A DNA stretch of 57,500 nt from an uncultured Flavobacteriales bacterium (lineage in GTDB: Bacteria; Bacteroidota; Bacteroidia; Flavobacteriales; Schleiferiaceae): contig CAJQHZ010000016.1 in NCBI GenBank assembly GCA_905478295.1, positions 1-57,500 on the forward strand. Reading direction: 5' to 3'. The notes under the pieces were generated by a model that saw only the letters and a program-made list of their open reading frames with translations, was not told where the DNA came from and made no database searches. Of this stretch, positions 25,440-33,943 are shown in pieces; the stretch's first letter is position 1; each line of letters opens with the position of its first letter. Both the position numbers and the translations under genes were made by a program.

Positions 25440-25462
25440 TACGGATCAGAATACATAACAAA

Positions 25463-25493
25463 GGCCCTGCAGTAGCTACTGTGGGGCTTTTTT
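25463..25493 (+). terminator. intrinsic terminator of queA
   Basis: A long stem (GGCCCTGCAGTAG-type arm pairing through two G-T wobbles with CTACTGTGGGGCT) is followed by six T (25488-25493), 24 nt after the queA stop. The T-tract runs into the stop codon of the convergent glycosyltransferase gene. Confidence 0.88.
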
Positions 25494-26571
25494 ATTGTGC
25501 AGTGGTGAAGGCGTGTAGATAGCTTTCGGCAACATGTTCCCAATTAAAATGTGCCGAAATTCGCTCGCGAGATAGACGGGACTGTTCCTCCCGGATTGCA
25601 TTAGATGGACGTTGTGTTAACAATAGGGCCAACGCTTCTTCGTCTTTCCATAAAGCGCCAAGTCCTCCTAAAACACTTGCGTTAAATGGATTTTCATGAG
25701 CCAATACCATAGCACCTGCCCCCATGGCCTCGAGCAGGGCAGGGTTGGTGCCGCCTACGCTGTGGCCGTGCAGATAAAAGGTTGCCCGCGTGCGGAGCGC
25801 ATTAAGAATCGTTTTATCGTAAATAGTACCCGCGTAAATAATGTTCGGTTCGGGAAAGGTGGCTTTAAGTTTTCGACCATAGCGCGTAGTGTAATCCCCA
25901 ACAGTAACCAGGGTTTCTCCGCTGTTTACTGCGGCATCCAGAATTTCAAATACGTGGTTATCGGGCTGTATGCGTCCAATGTGGAGGTGGAAATTATCGG
26001 TCGGAAAGTGGTGACGTTGTAAAAGTTCTTTGGCGTCTGCAGGTTCCTCTATGATTTCACTTCCGTAAGCGATAGTGGAAATAGGTACTTTGTATTTGCT
26101 GAGGTAGTTGGCAATCTCTGGATTGTCAGCAATTAAAAGTTTTGAGCGTTTCGCAGCCCGTCGCTCGCTCCATTTTAAGAAGGAAGAGAGTAGTCCGGCG
26201 TATTTGGCCCTTTGGTGTTCTAAACCGTCCATATTCGTAACCGTTTTATGCTTCGGCCAGAGAAAGGACCAGATGCCACTCGTGGTATACCCCAATTGCA
26301 GAATAACGTCGAAATTCTTAGTTCTTGCATCAAGAATACAGAGGTAATCATAGATGAATTGGCCGGAAAGGCCAAGACGCTTTTCAGGATTGAAAATGTG
26401 CCGAATCGCCACACCGTTCAATTCGGAGATTTTCTCTGGATGATTGCCTACAGTATAGACCACCACTTCGTGTCCCGCTTTCACCCATAATGGCGCGGTT
26501 TGAGTGGCCATTTCTTCAAAGCCTCCGTATCGGTTTGGAATCCCCCTTGATCCTAGTATTGCAATCTTCAC
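25492..26571 (-). CDS. GT4-type glycosyltransferase with DUF1972 N-terminal domain
   Basis: Predicted cytoplasmic sugar transferase of 359 residues. The N-terminal DUF1972 signature is clear (KIAILGSRGIPNRYGGFEEM) and is typical of rhamnosyl- and related transferases of surface polysaccharide synthesis. The C-terminal Rossmann half has GTNPALLEAMGAGAMVLAHENPFN, the usual nucleotide-sugar segment of GT-B enzymes. Start is a GTG at 26571, placed 4 nt after a -7-like TACTTTTA, so the message may be leaderless. It is divergent from radC and the glycan-type operon that follows, and fits a role in the same envelope pathway. Donor and acceptor are unknown. Confidence 0.88.
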   Translation of the reverse strand: MKIAILGSRGIPNRYGGFEEMATQTAPLWVKAGHEVVVYTVGNHPEKISELNGVAIRHIFNPEKRLGLSGQFIYDYLCILDARTKNFDVILQLGYTTSGIWSFLWPKHKTVTNMDGLEHQRAKYAGLLSSFLKWSERRAAKRSKLLIADNPEIANYLSKYKVPISTIAYGSEIIEEPADAKELLQRHHFPTDNFHLHIGRIQPDNHVFEILDAAVNSGETLVTVGDYTTRYGRKLKATFPEPNIIYAGTIYDKTILNALRTRATFYLHGHSVGGTNPALLEAMGAGAMVLAHENPFNASVLGGLGALWKDEEALALLLTQRPSNAIREEQSRLSRERISAHFNWEHVAESYLHAFTTAQ

Positions 26572-26575
26572 GCGA

Positions 26576-26583
26576 TAAAAGTA
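26576..26583 (-). promoter_or_regulatory. -7-like element directly before the GTG start of the glycosyltransferase
   Basis: Minus-strand TACTTTTA (one mismatch from TAnnTTTG) ends 4 nt before the GTG start codon. No good TTG lies at the expected distance, so support is partial. Confidence 0.35.
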
Positions 26584-26642
26584 GGATAATTCTTCGGTCT
26601 CTCTTAGCTTATTAAGGCTCCGTTAATGAAAATAGTACAGTC

Positions 26643-27278
26643 ATGGAAAAACAATCTTTTTTTGAAGCATCGCGGCATTGGTCGCAGGCAAAGCTCTTGA
26701 GTTATATATTGAACGCCGGTGCCCAATTTCAGGGTGTTGATGAGCTAGAATCCGCATTGAATGGGTATTTTCTTGACTTTAACAGGATACTTCAAGTGGA
26801 TGAAGATGCATTAAGAGAGATTAAAGGAATTGGACCGAAAAAAGCTAAACAGATTATGGCCGTTCTCGCCTTACACCAAGCTTGGAGCACTTCAAAGCCG
26901 CTAAAAGAGGTAATTCGAAAAAGTGCGGATGCGTATCAACATTTCAAGGGCCTGAAATTTCCAGCGCACGAAGAGTTTCATGTATTGTACTTAAATCGTG
27001 CACACGCACCATTGGCCCGTCACCAAATGTTCAAGGGAGGATTAACGGGTACCGTAACGGATGTGCGATTAATTCTAAAACGGGCTTTGCATTGGAATGC
27101 CACAGCAATTATTGTGGCCCACAATCACCCGAGCGGATCTCTACAGCCCAGTGAAAATGATAAGCGGATGACACGAAAATTGAGTGCGGCGGCAGATACT
27201 TTAGATATCCAGTTACTGGACCACCTAATTGTGGCCGGTAGTGGCTACTTTAGCTTTTCAGATCAGGGATTATTGTAA
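26643..27278 (+). CDS. radC: RadC/JAB-domain protein
   Basis: RadC-family protein of 211 residues. The N-terminal part has a helix-hairpin-helix DNA-binding motif (LREIKGIGPKKAKQIMA, about residues 59-75). The C-terminal JAB/MPN+ metalloprotease-like domain has the complete metal motif HNHPSGSLQPSEND (H160, H162, D173) with the upstream Glu in EEFHVLYL. Despite its name the family is not proven to act in DNA repair; its biochemical role is unsettled. The stop overlaps the next gene's ATG by 1 nt (TAATG), placing it at the head of a long overlapping gene run. Confidence 0.93.
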   Translation: MEKQSFFEASRHWSQAKLLSYILNAGAQFQGVDELESALNGYFLDFNRILQVDEDALREIKGIGPKKAKQIMAVLALHQAWSTSKPLKEVIRKSADAYQHFKGLKFPAHEEFHVLYLNRAHAPLARHQMFKGGLTGTVTDVRLILKRALHWNATAIIVAHNHPSGSLQPSENDKRMTRKLSAAADTLDIQLLDHLIVAGSGYFSFSDQGLL

Positions 27279-28486
27279 TGGGAGCATTGGCCTACAGCCG
27301 GCGATGGGCTGCATTTTTTAAGAAGTACGACCATTGGCGTTTTTTTTTCGCGGAGTGGAACAAACTCCTGTACTTAAAATCGTACCGCAGGCACCATCAC
27401 AGTGGTGCAATTGAAAAGTCATTGCATCACGGTGTACGTTGGTTAATTCACAGTATTTCAACAGGTTCGGACAGGGGTTCCGGTACGTATTACCACAACA
27501 GCGGTTGGACGTCATCGTATCCGGAAACTACAGGGTACATCGTTCCGACGCTATTGCGTTATGCACAAAATGAAGAAGGTCCATGGGCGAAAAATGCGTT
27601 ATCTGCCGCATTGGAAGCAGGAAAATGGCTTTTGGAAATACAACATACAGATGGCGGTTGGCCGGGCGGTTACGTGCATCAAAAAAGAGATTCTGTGGTG
27701 TTCAATACTGGGCAAATTATTCGTGGAATGCGGGCGCTCTATCTTTTTACAGGCGAAGAGGTGTATAAAGAGTCAGCATACCGAGCAATCGTCTGGGTGT
27801 GGAACCAATTGGACGGTGAAGGCAAATTCTCTTCAAATGATTTTATGGGTGTGGTACGCGTCTATGGGACCTATGTTGTTGCGCCTATTTTAGAATGGTC
27901 GCAACACTTTGAGGCGGATAAAGACGCTTGGGAAGCAAAGGCTCGATTACATTTAGATTGGGTGTTGACGCAGCAACAGGATAACTTTTGGCTGGCCAAT
28001 TGTGATAATACCGAACATAAAAACCATAAGCCCGTCATTCATACGATCGCTTATACACTCGACGGGTTGTTTGATGCCGGCAGTTTTTTACAGGACGAGA
28101 AGTACAAGAATGCAGCCATCGGTGGAGCAGAAATGCTTGCGCAGAAATTTGTTGATCGCGGACGATTGCATGGAAGATACGATAAGCAATGGCAGGGATC
28201 GGAAGCCTTTATACCCACGGGCGGTGCTCAGCTGGCCATCCTTTGGCATAAAATTGCTAGAGCTGATACAACCGCTTTCTGGGCGGAAGAGGCGCAAGGC
28301 ACTATGAATGTTTTACTTTCCGTCATTGCTACTAGCGGTGCGCGCACTGCGCTGGATGTAGGAGGTGCTTTACAAGGATCTTTCCCCATGTGGGGTAGGT
28401 ATGAATCGTTTGGTTTACCCAATTGGGCCACTAAATACATGGTAGATAGTTTGATGAATGAATTAAATTGGTCCAATGAGTGCTAA
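27278..28486 (+). CDS. alpha/alpha-toroid (six-hairpin-like) protein of unknown function
   Basis: Soluble 402-residue protein without signal peptide. Repeated helix-pair blocks with Gly/Trp turns (QHTDGGWPGGYV, GQIIRGMRALYLFTGEEVY, HTIAYTLDGLFDAGSFLQDEKY, YESFGLPNWATKYMVDSLM) suggest an alpha/alpha-barrel like those of six-hairpin glycosidases or terpene-cyclase relatives. No family-specific catalytic motif can be pointed to with confidence. It follows radC with a 1-nt overlap and overlaps the AAC(3)-fold gene by 11 nt. The company of an N-acetyltransferase, a polysaccharide deacetylase and a FemAB-like transferase suggests action on a glycan or lipid-linked sugar. This is an inference. Confidence 0.72.
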   Translation: MGALAYSRRWAAFFKKYDHWRFFFAEWNKLLYLKSYRRHHHSGAIEKSLHHGVRWLIHSISTGSDRGSGTYYHNSGWTSSYPETTGYIVPTLLRYAQNEEGPWAKNALSAALEAGKWLLEIQHTDGGWPGGYVHQKRDSVVFNTGQIIRGMRALYLFTGEEVYKESAYRAIVWVWNQLDGEGKFSSNDFMGVVRVYGTYVVAPILEWSQHFEADKDAWEAKARLHLDWVLTQQQDNFWLANCDNTEHKNHKPVIHTIAYTLDGLFDAGSFLQDEKYKNAAIGGAEMLAQKFVDRGRLHGRYDKQWQGSEAFIPTGGAQLAILWHKIARADTTAFWAEEAQGTMNVLLSVIATSGARTALDVGGALQGSFPMWGRYESFGLPNWATKYMVDSLMNELNWSNEC

Positions 28487-29375
28487 AGATATTTTAAGGT
28501 CCTTAATTCCTTCCGCTGTGTTGTCTTGGAATCGCCGTCGTAAAAAAGCTCAGGTGCGAAAGGCACTCACGAAGAAAAAAAATTCAGGTGAAACCTGGAC
28601 GAAGGAGCGTTTGGTCGATTCATTGCGTGCAGCAGGGGTACAAGAGGGGGCAGATCTATTAGTGCACAGTTCGATGAGCGCAATAGGCTACGTTGAAGGA
28701 GGGCCCAAAACTGTAGTGGACGCATTGCGAGAAGTTATAGGTCCTAATGCTAATCTACTCATGCCTACCAGTCCAGTAACGACGCTTCAAGCGCTGCATC
28801 CACAAGAGGTATTTAACGTAGTTGAAACCCCAAGCAAAATGGGTGCAATAACGGAGTACTTTCGAACGCAAGTAGCCACTGAACGCAGTGCCCATCCGCT
28901 AGAGCCTGTTGCTGTTGATGGACCGGATGCCTCGATGTATGTGAAAGGGCACCATACGGATGGAACACCTTATGGATCGCAAAGTCCATGGATGAAACAT
29001 TTAGATAGCGGTGGACAGTTACTCTATATAGGCACTACACTGATCAATAGCGGAACCAGTTTACACGCAGTTGAAGATGCGATTGGATGGAAATCGTTTT
29101 CATTTCCCATCTATTTAGAGCGCAATAAGACTTTTCCTATACAATTGAAAGACGGCAGAAACGTTACGGTAGTAACAAAATGCCACAATCCAGAAGTGAG
29201 TGCGCTTCGTAAATGTGACGGTCTCATACCGTTACTTGAAACAAAAGGTGCCCTTACGTATGTTACTGTTGGGGAAGCGCCGGCGTTGCTGGCGGATGCT
29301 AAGGCCTTTAAAAGGGTTTTACTGGACGCTTATAAAGAGAATGGAACAACGATGTATACGCCACAAGGCTCATGA
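28476..29375 (+). CDS. AAC(3)/YokD-fold N-acetyltransferase, probably glycan-related
   Basis: A 299-residue protein of the antibiotic N-acetyltransferase fold: LLVHSSMSAIGYVEGGPKTVVDAL (about residues 60-83), LLMPTSPVTT, ERSAHPLEPVAVDGP and LLYIGTTLINSGTSLHAVEDAIG all match the family blocks, including the SLHxxE segment near the catalytic site. Family members use acetyl-CoA. Although the best-known relatives inactivate aminoglycosides, many chromosomal homologues lie in surface-sugar loci and acylate amino sugars. The tight overlaps on both sides with genes of that type favour the second role here. It should not be read as a resistance gene without testing. Confidence 0.82.
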   Translation: MSAKDILRSLIPSAVLSWNRRRKKAQVRKALTKKKNSGETWTKERLVDSLRAAGVQEGADLLVHSSMSAIGYVEGGPKTVVDALREVIGPNANLLMPTSPVTTLQALHPQEVFNVVETPSKMGAITEYFRTQVATERSAHPLEPVAVDGPDASMYVKGHHTDGTPYGSQSPWMKHLDSGGQLLYIGTTLINSGTSLHAVEDAIGWKSFSFPIYLERNKTFPIQLKDGRNVTVVTKCHNPEVSALRKCDGLIPLLETKGALTYVTVGEAPALLADAKAFKRVLLDAYKENGTTMYTPQGS

Positions 29376-30085
29376 AAAATATACTATTAACAGGTGGCGG
29401 TGGCGGCATAGCTAAAGCCATTGCTGCTTTATTGGCTGCTGAACCGTTCCGATTATTGTTAACTACTCGGGCAGGAGACGCCCTTAAATCGTTTTGTCAA
29501 GAAAACGACATACGAGCTGAGGTCTTCGGCGCGGACCTTACGCGCCAGGATGATGTGGAGGCCCTCTTTGATTGGGCGAAAACTTTTGGTGGTGTGGATG
29601 TATTGATAAATAATGCGGGTGTTTCTCACGCGGCAGCCTCTTGGAAGCTTACCGCTGATGAAATGCATCGTTTGATGGAAGTTAACTTTTACAGTGCAGT
29701 GCGCTGTACGCAATTGGCTCTTCAAGGTATGCGAGAGAAAGGCTACGGCAGAATCATTTCTGTGAGCTCTGTAGTTGCGCACAAACCCGCTTTTGGAACC
29801 AGTGCCTATACCGCATCAAAAAGTGCGCTTGAGGGTTACATGCGCGGCGTCGCATTGGACGTATCGACTAAGGGAATTACGGCGAACACCATTGCCTACG
29901 GATACATGAATGCAGGCATGTTAAATGATGTGCCACAACCCATTTTAGACGACATCAGAAATAGTATTCCTCAAGACCATTTTGGTCGACCTGAGCAGAT
30001 TGTCGACGCCATACGGTATTTGATAGAAAGCGAATATACTACGGGGCAAACCCTTCATATAAACGGCGGTCAATGGATGCCGTAA
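29372..30085 (+). CDS. short-chain dehydrogenase/reductase
   Basis: NAD(P)-dependent oxidoreductase of 237 residues, FabG-like in build. It has the nucleotide-binding Gly motif TGGGGGIAKAIA (a variant of TGxxxGIG) near the N-terminus, NNAG (about residues 86-89), catalytic Ser in SVSSVVAHK, and YTASK with the catalytic Tyr and Lys. The C-terminal TTGQTLHINGGQWM is the usual FabG-type end. It overlaps both neighbours (4 and 13 nt). Within this cluster it could make or reduce a keto-sugar or an acyl intermediate; the substrate is not predictable. Confidence 0.88.
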   Translation: MKNILLTGGGGGIAKAIAALLAAEPFRLLLTTRAGDALKSFCQENDIRAEVFGADLTRQDDVEALFDWAKTFGGVDVLINNAGVSHAAASWKLTADEMHRLMEVNFYSAVRCTQLALQGMREKGYGRIISVSSVVAHKPAFGTSAYTASKSALEGYMRGVALDVSTKGITANTIAYGYMNAGMLNDVPQPILDDIRNSIPQDHFGRPEQIVDAIRYLIESEYTTGQTLHINGGQWMP

Positions 30086-31368
30086 TAGCCCTTTATACTG
30101 CGCAACTCACGCCACGTTTTAAATGGGCGGCGAAGGTGTTTTTTAAAAATGCCATGCGGCTAGATTTGGTCATCTATACCTCAGAAGAAGCTTTTACCCA
30201 AGCGGAAGGGATTAAAGTGAATTACTCGCCTGAGATTCGTCAAGACGCATTTAATATTAGTCCGCACGGTTTACTGTGGGAGCACGAGATTTCGGATCAA
30301 GAATTCTATACTTCAGATTGGGAAGGAATGCCTGTTTTTTGTCAACGTCAGATTGGTGACCTTCCTTTTGATCCTTTGGCAGCAGCATTTTACCTTGTAT
30401 CCCGCTACGAAGAGTATTTGCCCTTTATTCCGGATGAACACGGCCGCTTTCCTGCCAAAGAGAGTTTCGCATTTAGTAATGGGTTCTTAACGCGACCGTT
30501 GGTTGGAGAGTGGGCACTTGCAGTGGGAAAACATTTACTGGGTGCCGATTTCGAATTGGTCCAAAATTACGACTACCTCACAACGGTGGATATTGACAAT
30601 CTTTTTGCGTACAAGGGTAAGGGCGCCCTCCGCACTATAGGGGCACTAGCGAAGGACCTGCGCAATGCTTCTTTTGGTAAATTTAAGGAACGCCTATCTA
30701 CACTATTTAATCTTCGACGCGATCCTTATGATACGTTGCGAAAGCAGCGCAATTGGAACAAGACGCACGGGATTAAAGCCATTTATTTCATGCTTTTTGC
30801 GCCCTTTGGACCTAAAGATAGAAATGTAAGTCCACACAGTACCGAAGCGGCAGTAAAGCTCCGCGAGATTGCGGACTGGTCAACTGTGGGCATACATCCC
30901 AGCTATGCTTCGAACAGCGATGCGGAAAAGGTGCAGAACGAGCGTGTTCAGCTCCAAGAAGTTTTAAGAAGACCAGTGATGCATTCGCGCCAGCACTACC
31001 TGAGGATGCGTACCCCACAAACCTTCCGGAATTTAGTGGATTTAGGTGTAAATGAAGAACACAGTATGGGGTATACCTATACTCCGGGCTTTAGATCGAG
31101 CATGGCATGTTCCTACACGTTTTATGATTTGGAAATGGAGGCGGAATTACCGCTGCTGATCAGACCTTTTGCCTTTATGGACATCACTTACGCACATTTA
31201 AATCCAAAGGAGGCGGCAGAAGAAATGAAGCAGTGGATTCCGAGAGTAAAGGAGGTCGGCGGTACGCTGATCTCAGTGTGGCACAATAGAACCTTCTCAG
31301 AACACGAGGCACAGTGGAAAGGCTGGCCCGAAACCTATAAATCATTTATTCATGCCGCTCAATCTTAG
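30073..31368 (+). CDS. polysaccharide-deacetylase-like protein (NodB-type, with DUF7033-like N-terminus)
   Basis: A 431-residue protein without signal peptide. The N-terminal part (about 1-165) has the pattern that precedes deacetylase domains in Bacteroidetes proteins of this size (FDPLAAAFYLVSRYEEYLPF). The C-terminal part carries NodB-like motifs: YLTTVDIDNLFAYKGKG (metal-binding Asp region), then VGIHPSYASNSDAEK, matching the His-containing second motif, and MGYTYTPGFRSSMACSY. Such proteins remove acetyl groups from N-acetyl sugars. A predicted N-acetyltransferase lies two genes upstream, so the pair could exchange acyl groups on the same sugar. Overlaps are 13 nt upstream and 17 nt downstream. 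Confidence 0.8.
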   Translation: MDAVIALYTAQLTPRFKWAAKVFFKNAMRLDLVIYTSEEAFTQAEGIKVNYSPEIRQDAFNISPHGLLWEHEISDQEFYTSDWEGMPVFCQRQIGDLPFDPLAAAFYLVSRYEEYLPFIPDEHGRFPAKESFAFSNGFLTRPLVGEWALAVGKHLLGADFELVQNYDYLTTVDIDNLFAYKGKGALRTIGALAKDLRNASFGKFKERLSTLFNLRRDPYDTLRKQRNWNKTHGIKAIYFMLFAPFGPKDRNVSPHSTEAAVKLREIADWSTVGIHPSYASNSDAEKVQNERVQLQEVLRRPVMHSRQHYLRMRTPQTFRNLVDLGVNEEHSMGYTYTPGFRSSMACSYTFYDLEMEAELPLLIRPFAFMDITYAHLNPKEAAEEMKQWIPRVKEVGGTLISVWHNRTFSEHEAQWKGWPETYKSFIHAAQS

Positions 31369-32284
31369 GTATTTAGAACATAACGAAATTGATTTTGAGC
31401 GATGGGATCGATGCGTTGGTTCACGTAATAAACCGCAACCCTATGGTTTTAGCTGGTATTTGAATTGGGTAGCTCCGGGCTGGACCGCGGTAGTTTATGG
31501 TGATTATGAAGCCGTTTTACCTGTATTCCCCAAAGTAAAAAAGGGATTTACTTTTACTACGCGTCCATACGGTACGCAGGCACTGGGACCTTTCGCAACT
31601 ATTCCGTTAAGCGCAGAATGGACCCAAGATTTCATTGAACGCGCCATGGCTGAGGTTCAGTACGGTGAGTTTTTCATTTCTCCGGAGGTGCCACGTCCTT
31701 CGCATTGGACAGGGCAAAATTTTTCAAACTTTGTGCTGAATACGAATACTTCCTATGAGAATTTAAAAGCAGGTTACACCGCACAAACAAAACGAAATTT
31801 AAAAAAGGCCGAAAAGGCGAAATTGGATTTTGGGAATTGGCCTACGGTGCAAGATTTGATCAGATTGTGGCAAAATACGACGCAAGAGCGTACGCAGATC
31901 ACCGATGAAAACATGCACAGCTTGGGTAAAGTTTTGGAGTTTTGTGTGTATCAGAAGCGAGGACAGATACTAGCAGCCTATGGAGAGGGAAACAGTTTAG
32001 TCGCAGGCCAATTTTGGGTGCAGTGGCAAGGCCGTTCCACCTTATTGCTAAATGCGAGTACCTCCGACGGTAAAGCGGTAGGGGCCCCTACATTGCTTAT
32101 AGATAAAATGATACAATCAAAGGCAGGATTAGACCATTGCATAGATTTTGAAGGAAGCAGCATACCCGGACTTGCACGCTTTTATCAAGGCTTTGGCGCA
32201 TCCGATGAACCTTTTTATTTCCATGTGGATAATCGTTTGCCCTGGTGGTCAAAATGGATGAAAACTAAAACAACGCGTTCGTGA
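31352..32284 (+). CDS. FemAB/GNAT-fold transferase
   Basis: A 310-residue protein with the double-GNAT pattern of FemAB- and BioF2-type transferases. It has a typical central segment YENLKAGYTAQTKRNLKKAEKAKL (about residues 133-156), then VAGQFWVQWQGRSTLLLNAS and the end block DFEGSSIPGLARFYQGFGA. Family members move an amino acid or acyl group to a cell-wall or glycan acceptor. Together with polysaccharide deacetylase it recalls the FemAB-deacetylase pairs known in exopolysaccharide loci that accompany exosortases, though no exosortase is present here. It overlaps the next gene by 4 nt (GTGA). Confidence 0.75.
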   Translation: MPLNLRYLEHNEIDFERWDRCVGSRNKPQPYGFSWYLNWVAPGWTAVVYGDYEAVLPVFPKVKKGFTFTTRPYGTQALGPFATIPLSAEWTQDFIERAMAEVQYGEFFISPEVPRPSHWTGQNFSNFVLNTNTSYENLKAGYTAQTKRNLKKAEKAKLDFGNWPTVQDLIRLWQNTTQERTQITDENMHSLGKVLEFCVYQKRGQILAAYGEGNSLVAGQFWVQWQGRSTLLLNASTSDGKAVGAPTLLIDKMIQSKAGLDHCIDFEGSSIPGLARFYQGFGASDEPFYFHVDNRLPWWSKWMKTKTTRS

Positions 32285-32976
32285 GGTACAAGCATTTATT
32301 TTTTGACTGGGATCATACCCTATGGGATTTTGAAAAGAATTCCGAGATGTCTCTTCGAACTCTTTTTGATGACTTAGGCTTGCAAGCGCTAGGTATGCCT
32401 TCTTTTGAACTGTTTTTTGAGAAATACATAACGATTAATGATTTGAAATGGGATTTGTACCGTCAAGGTAAAATCACCAAGCAAGGTCTGCGTGAATCTC
32501 GTTTTCAAGAAACCTTTGCACACTTTGGCGTTAAGGCGGATGATGTGGCTTGGACGCTGGAGACCCGATACATTGATGAAACCCCGTATCAAAATCATTT
32601 GATTGATGGTGCCCGGGAATTGCTGGAAACCCTTAAAGCTCGTGGCTACCGCATGCACATCATTACCAACGGCTTCCATGAAAGCCAAAACATAAAATTC
32701 GCTGAAAGTGGACTGGAGCCGATGTTCGATGTTTTATTGTGTAGTGATCAGGTTGGCGTAAATAAGCCAGATGCGAAGATTTTCCGTCGTGCCCTTCAGC
32801 TCGCGGGCGCCGAGCGCAAAGAGAGTCTCATGATTGGTGATAACCTCATTGCGGATTGTGTCGGCGCCCGCGAGCAAGGAATTGATCAAGTCTTCTTCAA
32901 TCCGAAAAGAATAAGGCACACCGAAAAAGTCACTTACGAGATTGAAGATTTAAAGGAATTGTTGGGGATCGCATAG
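32281..32976 (+). CDS. yjjG: YjjG-type HAD phosphatase (noncanonical pyrimidine nucleotidase family)
   Basis: Haloacid-dehalogenase phosphatase of 231 residues starting at GTG. Motif I is DWDHTLWD with catalytic Asp pair D9/D11, motif II is ITNG, the conserved Lys is in NKPDAKIF, and motif III is MIGDNLIADCVGA. The helical cap of the YjjG group lies between motifs I and II. YjjG removes phosphate from damaged nucleoside monophosphates, but HAD substrates vary widely. Because it is the last member of an overlapping glycan-type gene run, a sugar-phosphate substrate is also possible. Confidence 0.85.
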   Translation: MRYKHLFFDWDHTLWDFEKNSEMSLRTLFDDLGLQALGMPSFELFFEKYITINDLKWDLYRQGKITKQGLRESRFQETFAHFGVKADDVAWTLETRYIDETPYQNHLIDGARELLETLKARGYRMHIITNGFHESQNIKFAESGLEPMFDVLLCSDQVGVNKPDAKIFRRALQLAGAERKESLMIGDNLIADCVGAREQGIDQVFFNPKRIRHTEKVTYEIEDLKELLGIA

Positions 32977-33041
32977 TACGTTTCACCGGGGTACCGCACA
33001 AAACATCATCTCCTGAGTTACCAAATTAAACCAAGCAAAAC

Positions 33042-33902
33042 ATGCCAGTAGTACGCGCTTTACCTGCATATGAAGTGATGATGGGAGACCACCCATTGAA
33101 ACAACCCTTACCTACACAAAGTGTAGATCAAATAGATCCCTTTTTATTGATACACCATCATGCCATTCAAATTTCTGCAGGAACGGATCGTTGGAATGCA
33201 GGTGTCGGTCCACATCCACACCGAGGCTTTTCTCCCGTTACTTTTATGTGGTCAGGCGGTGTTCACCATAGAGACAGCCGCGGGAATAATAGCGTGGTTG
33301 ATGACGGCGGTGTGCAATGGATGGATGCTGGACTGGGTATCATTCACAGCGAACGACCGCCGGCAAAATTGGCCGAAGAGGGCGGTATGCAAGAGATCAT
33401 TCAAATCTGGATCAACACGCCAAGCGCGCGTAAGATGGAGGAGCCGAAATACATGCCGTTGCAAAAAGACGAAATGCCGGAGGTTCCTGGCCATCCTGAT
33501 TTGCGCATTACTTCCGGAACCCCTATCGTTCAGGCATCCGAAGGCCCATTGAAATCTTCGTATCCCATTACTGCTGCGCACGGTGCAATGGAGGCTGATA
33601 TTGCTGCGACCTTTGAGGTGAAATCCGGTGAAAACGGATTGTTGTATTTGCTTGACGGCGCAGGACATTTAGAGGGTTACGGTTTGATTGAAGCCCATAT
33701 GTTGTACCAACTTAATGCAGGCACGTATACGTTTACTCCTTCTGAAAAGACGAAGGTGTTCTTTATCGCTGCGGCACCCATCAATGAGAAGGTGGAAAGC
33801 TATGGACCTTTCGTGATGACCAATCAGACAGAGATTATGGAAGCCATGCGCGATTACCAGCAAGGAAAAATGGGCTTTTTAGTAGAACGCGATTTACCGT
33901 AA
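33042..33902 (+). CDS. pirin family protein
   Basis: Bicupin protein of 286 residues. The N-terminal cupin has the pirin metal motifs GPHPHRGFSPVTFMWSGGVHHRDS (three His candidates) and GVQWMDAGLGIIHSE, and the C-terminal cupin ends in the usual PYGPFVMT-like segment (YGPFVMTNQTEI). Some pirins oxidise quercetin; in most bacteria the role is unknown. It stands alone between the YjjG-type gene (65 nt upstream) and rlmN (41 nt downstream), without a strong promoter or terminator that I can see. Confidence 0.92.
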   Translation: MPVVRALPAYEVMMGDHPLKQPLPTQSVDQIDPFLLIHHHAIQISAGTDRWNAGVGPHPHRGFSPVTFMWSGGVHHRDSRGNNSVVDDGGVQWMDAGLGIIHSERPPAKLAEEGGMQEIIQIWINTPSARKMEEPKYMPLQKDEMPEVPGHPDLRITSGTPIVQASEGPLKSSYPITAAHGAMEADIAATFEVKSGENGLLYLLDGAGHLEGYGLIEAHMLYQLNAGTYTFTPSEKTKVFFIAAAPINEKVESYGPFVMTNQTEIMEAMRDYQQGKMGFLVERDLP

Positions 33903-33931
33903 TTCGATGCCGTGAGCCAATTGACCTCTCG

Positions 33932-33939
33932 TATCTTTG
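33932..33939 (+). promoter_or_regulatory. -7 element directly before the GTG start of rlmN
   Basis: TATCTTTG matches TAnnTTTG fully and ends 4 nt before the GTG at 33944, so transcription would begin at or next to the start codon. No TTG is found about 19 nt upstream. Confidence 0.4.
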
Positions 33940-33943
33940 CCTT

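Noticed and set aside
28476-29375. Reading the AAC(3)-fold gene as acquired antibiotic resistance
   Set aside because: Same codon use as its neighbours, embedded by overlaps in a chromosomal operon, with no mobile element nearby.
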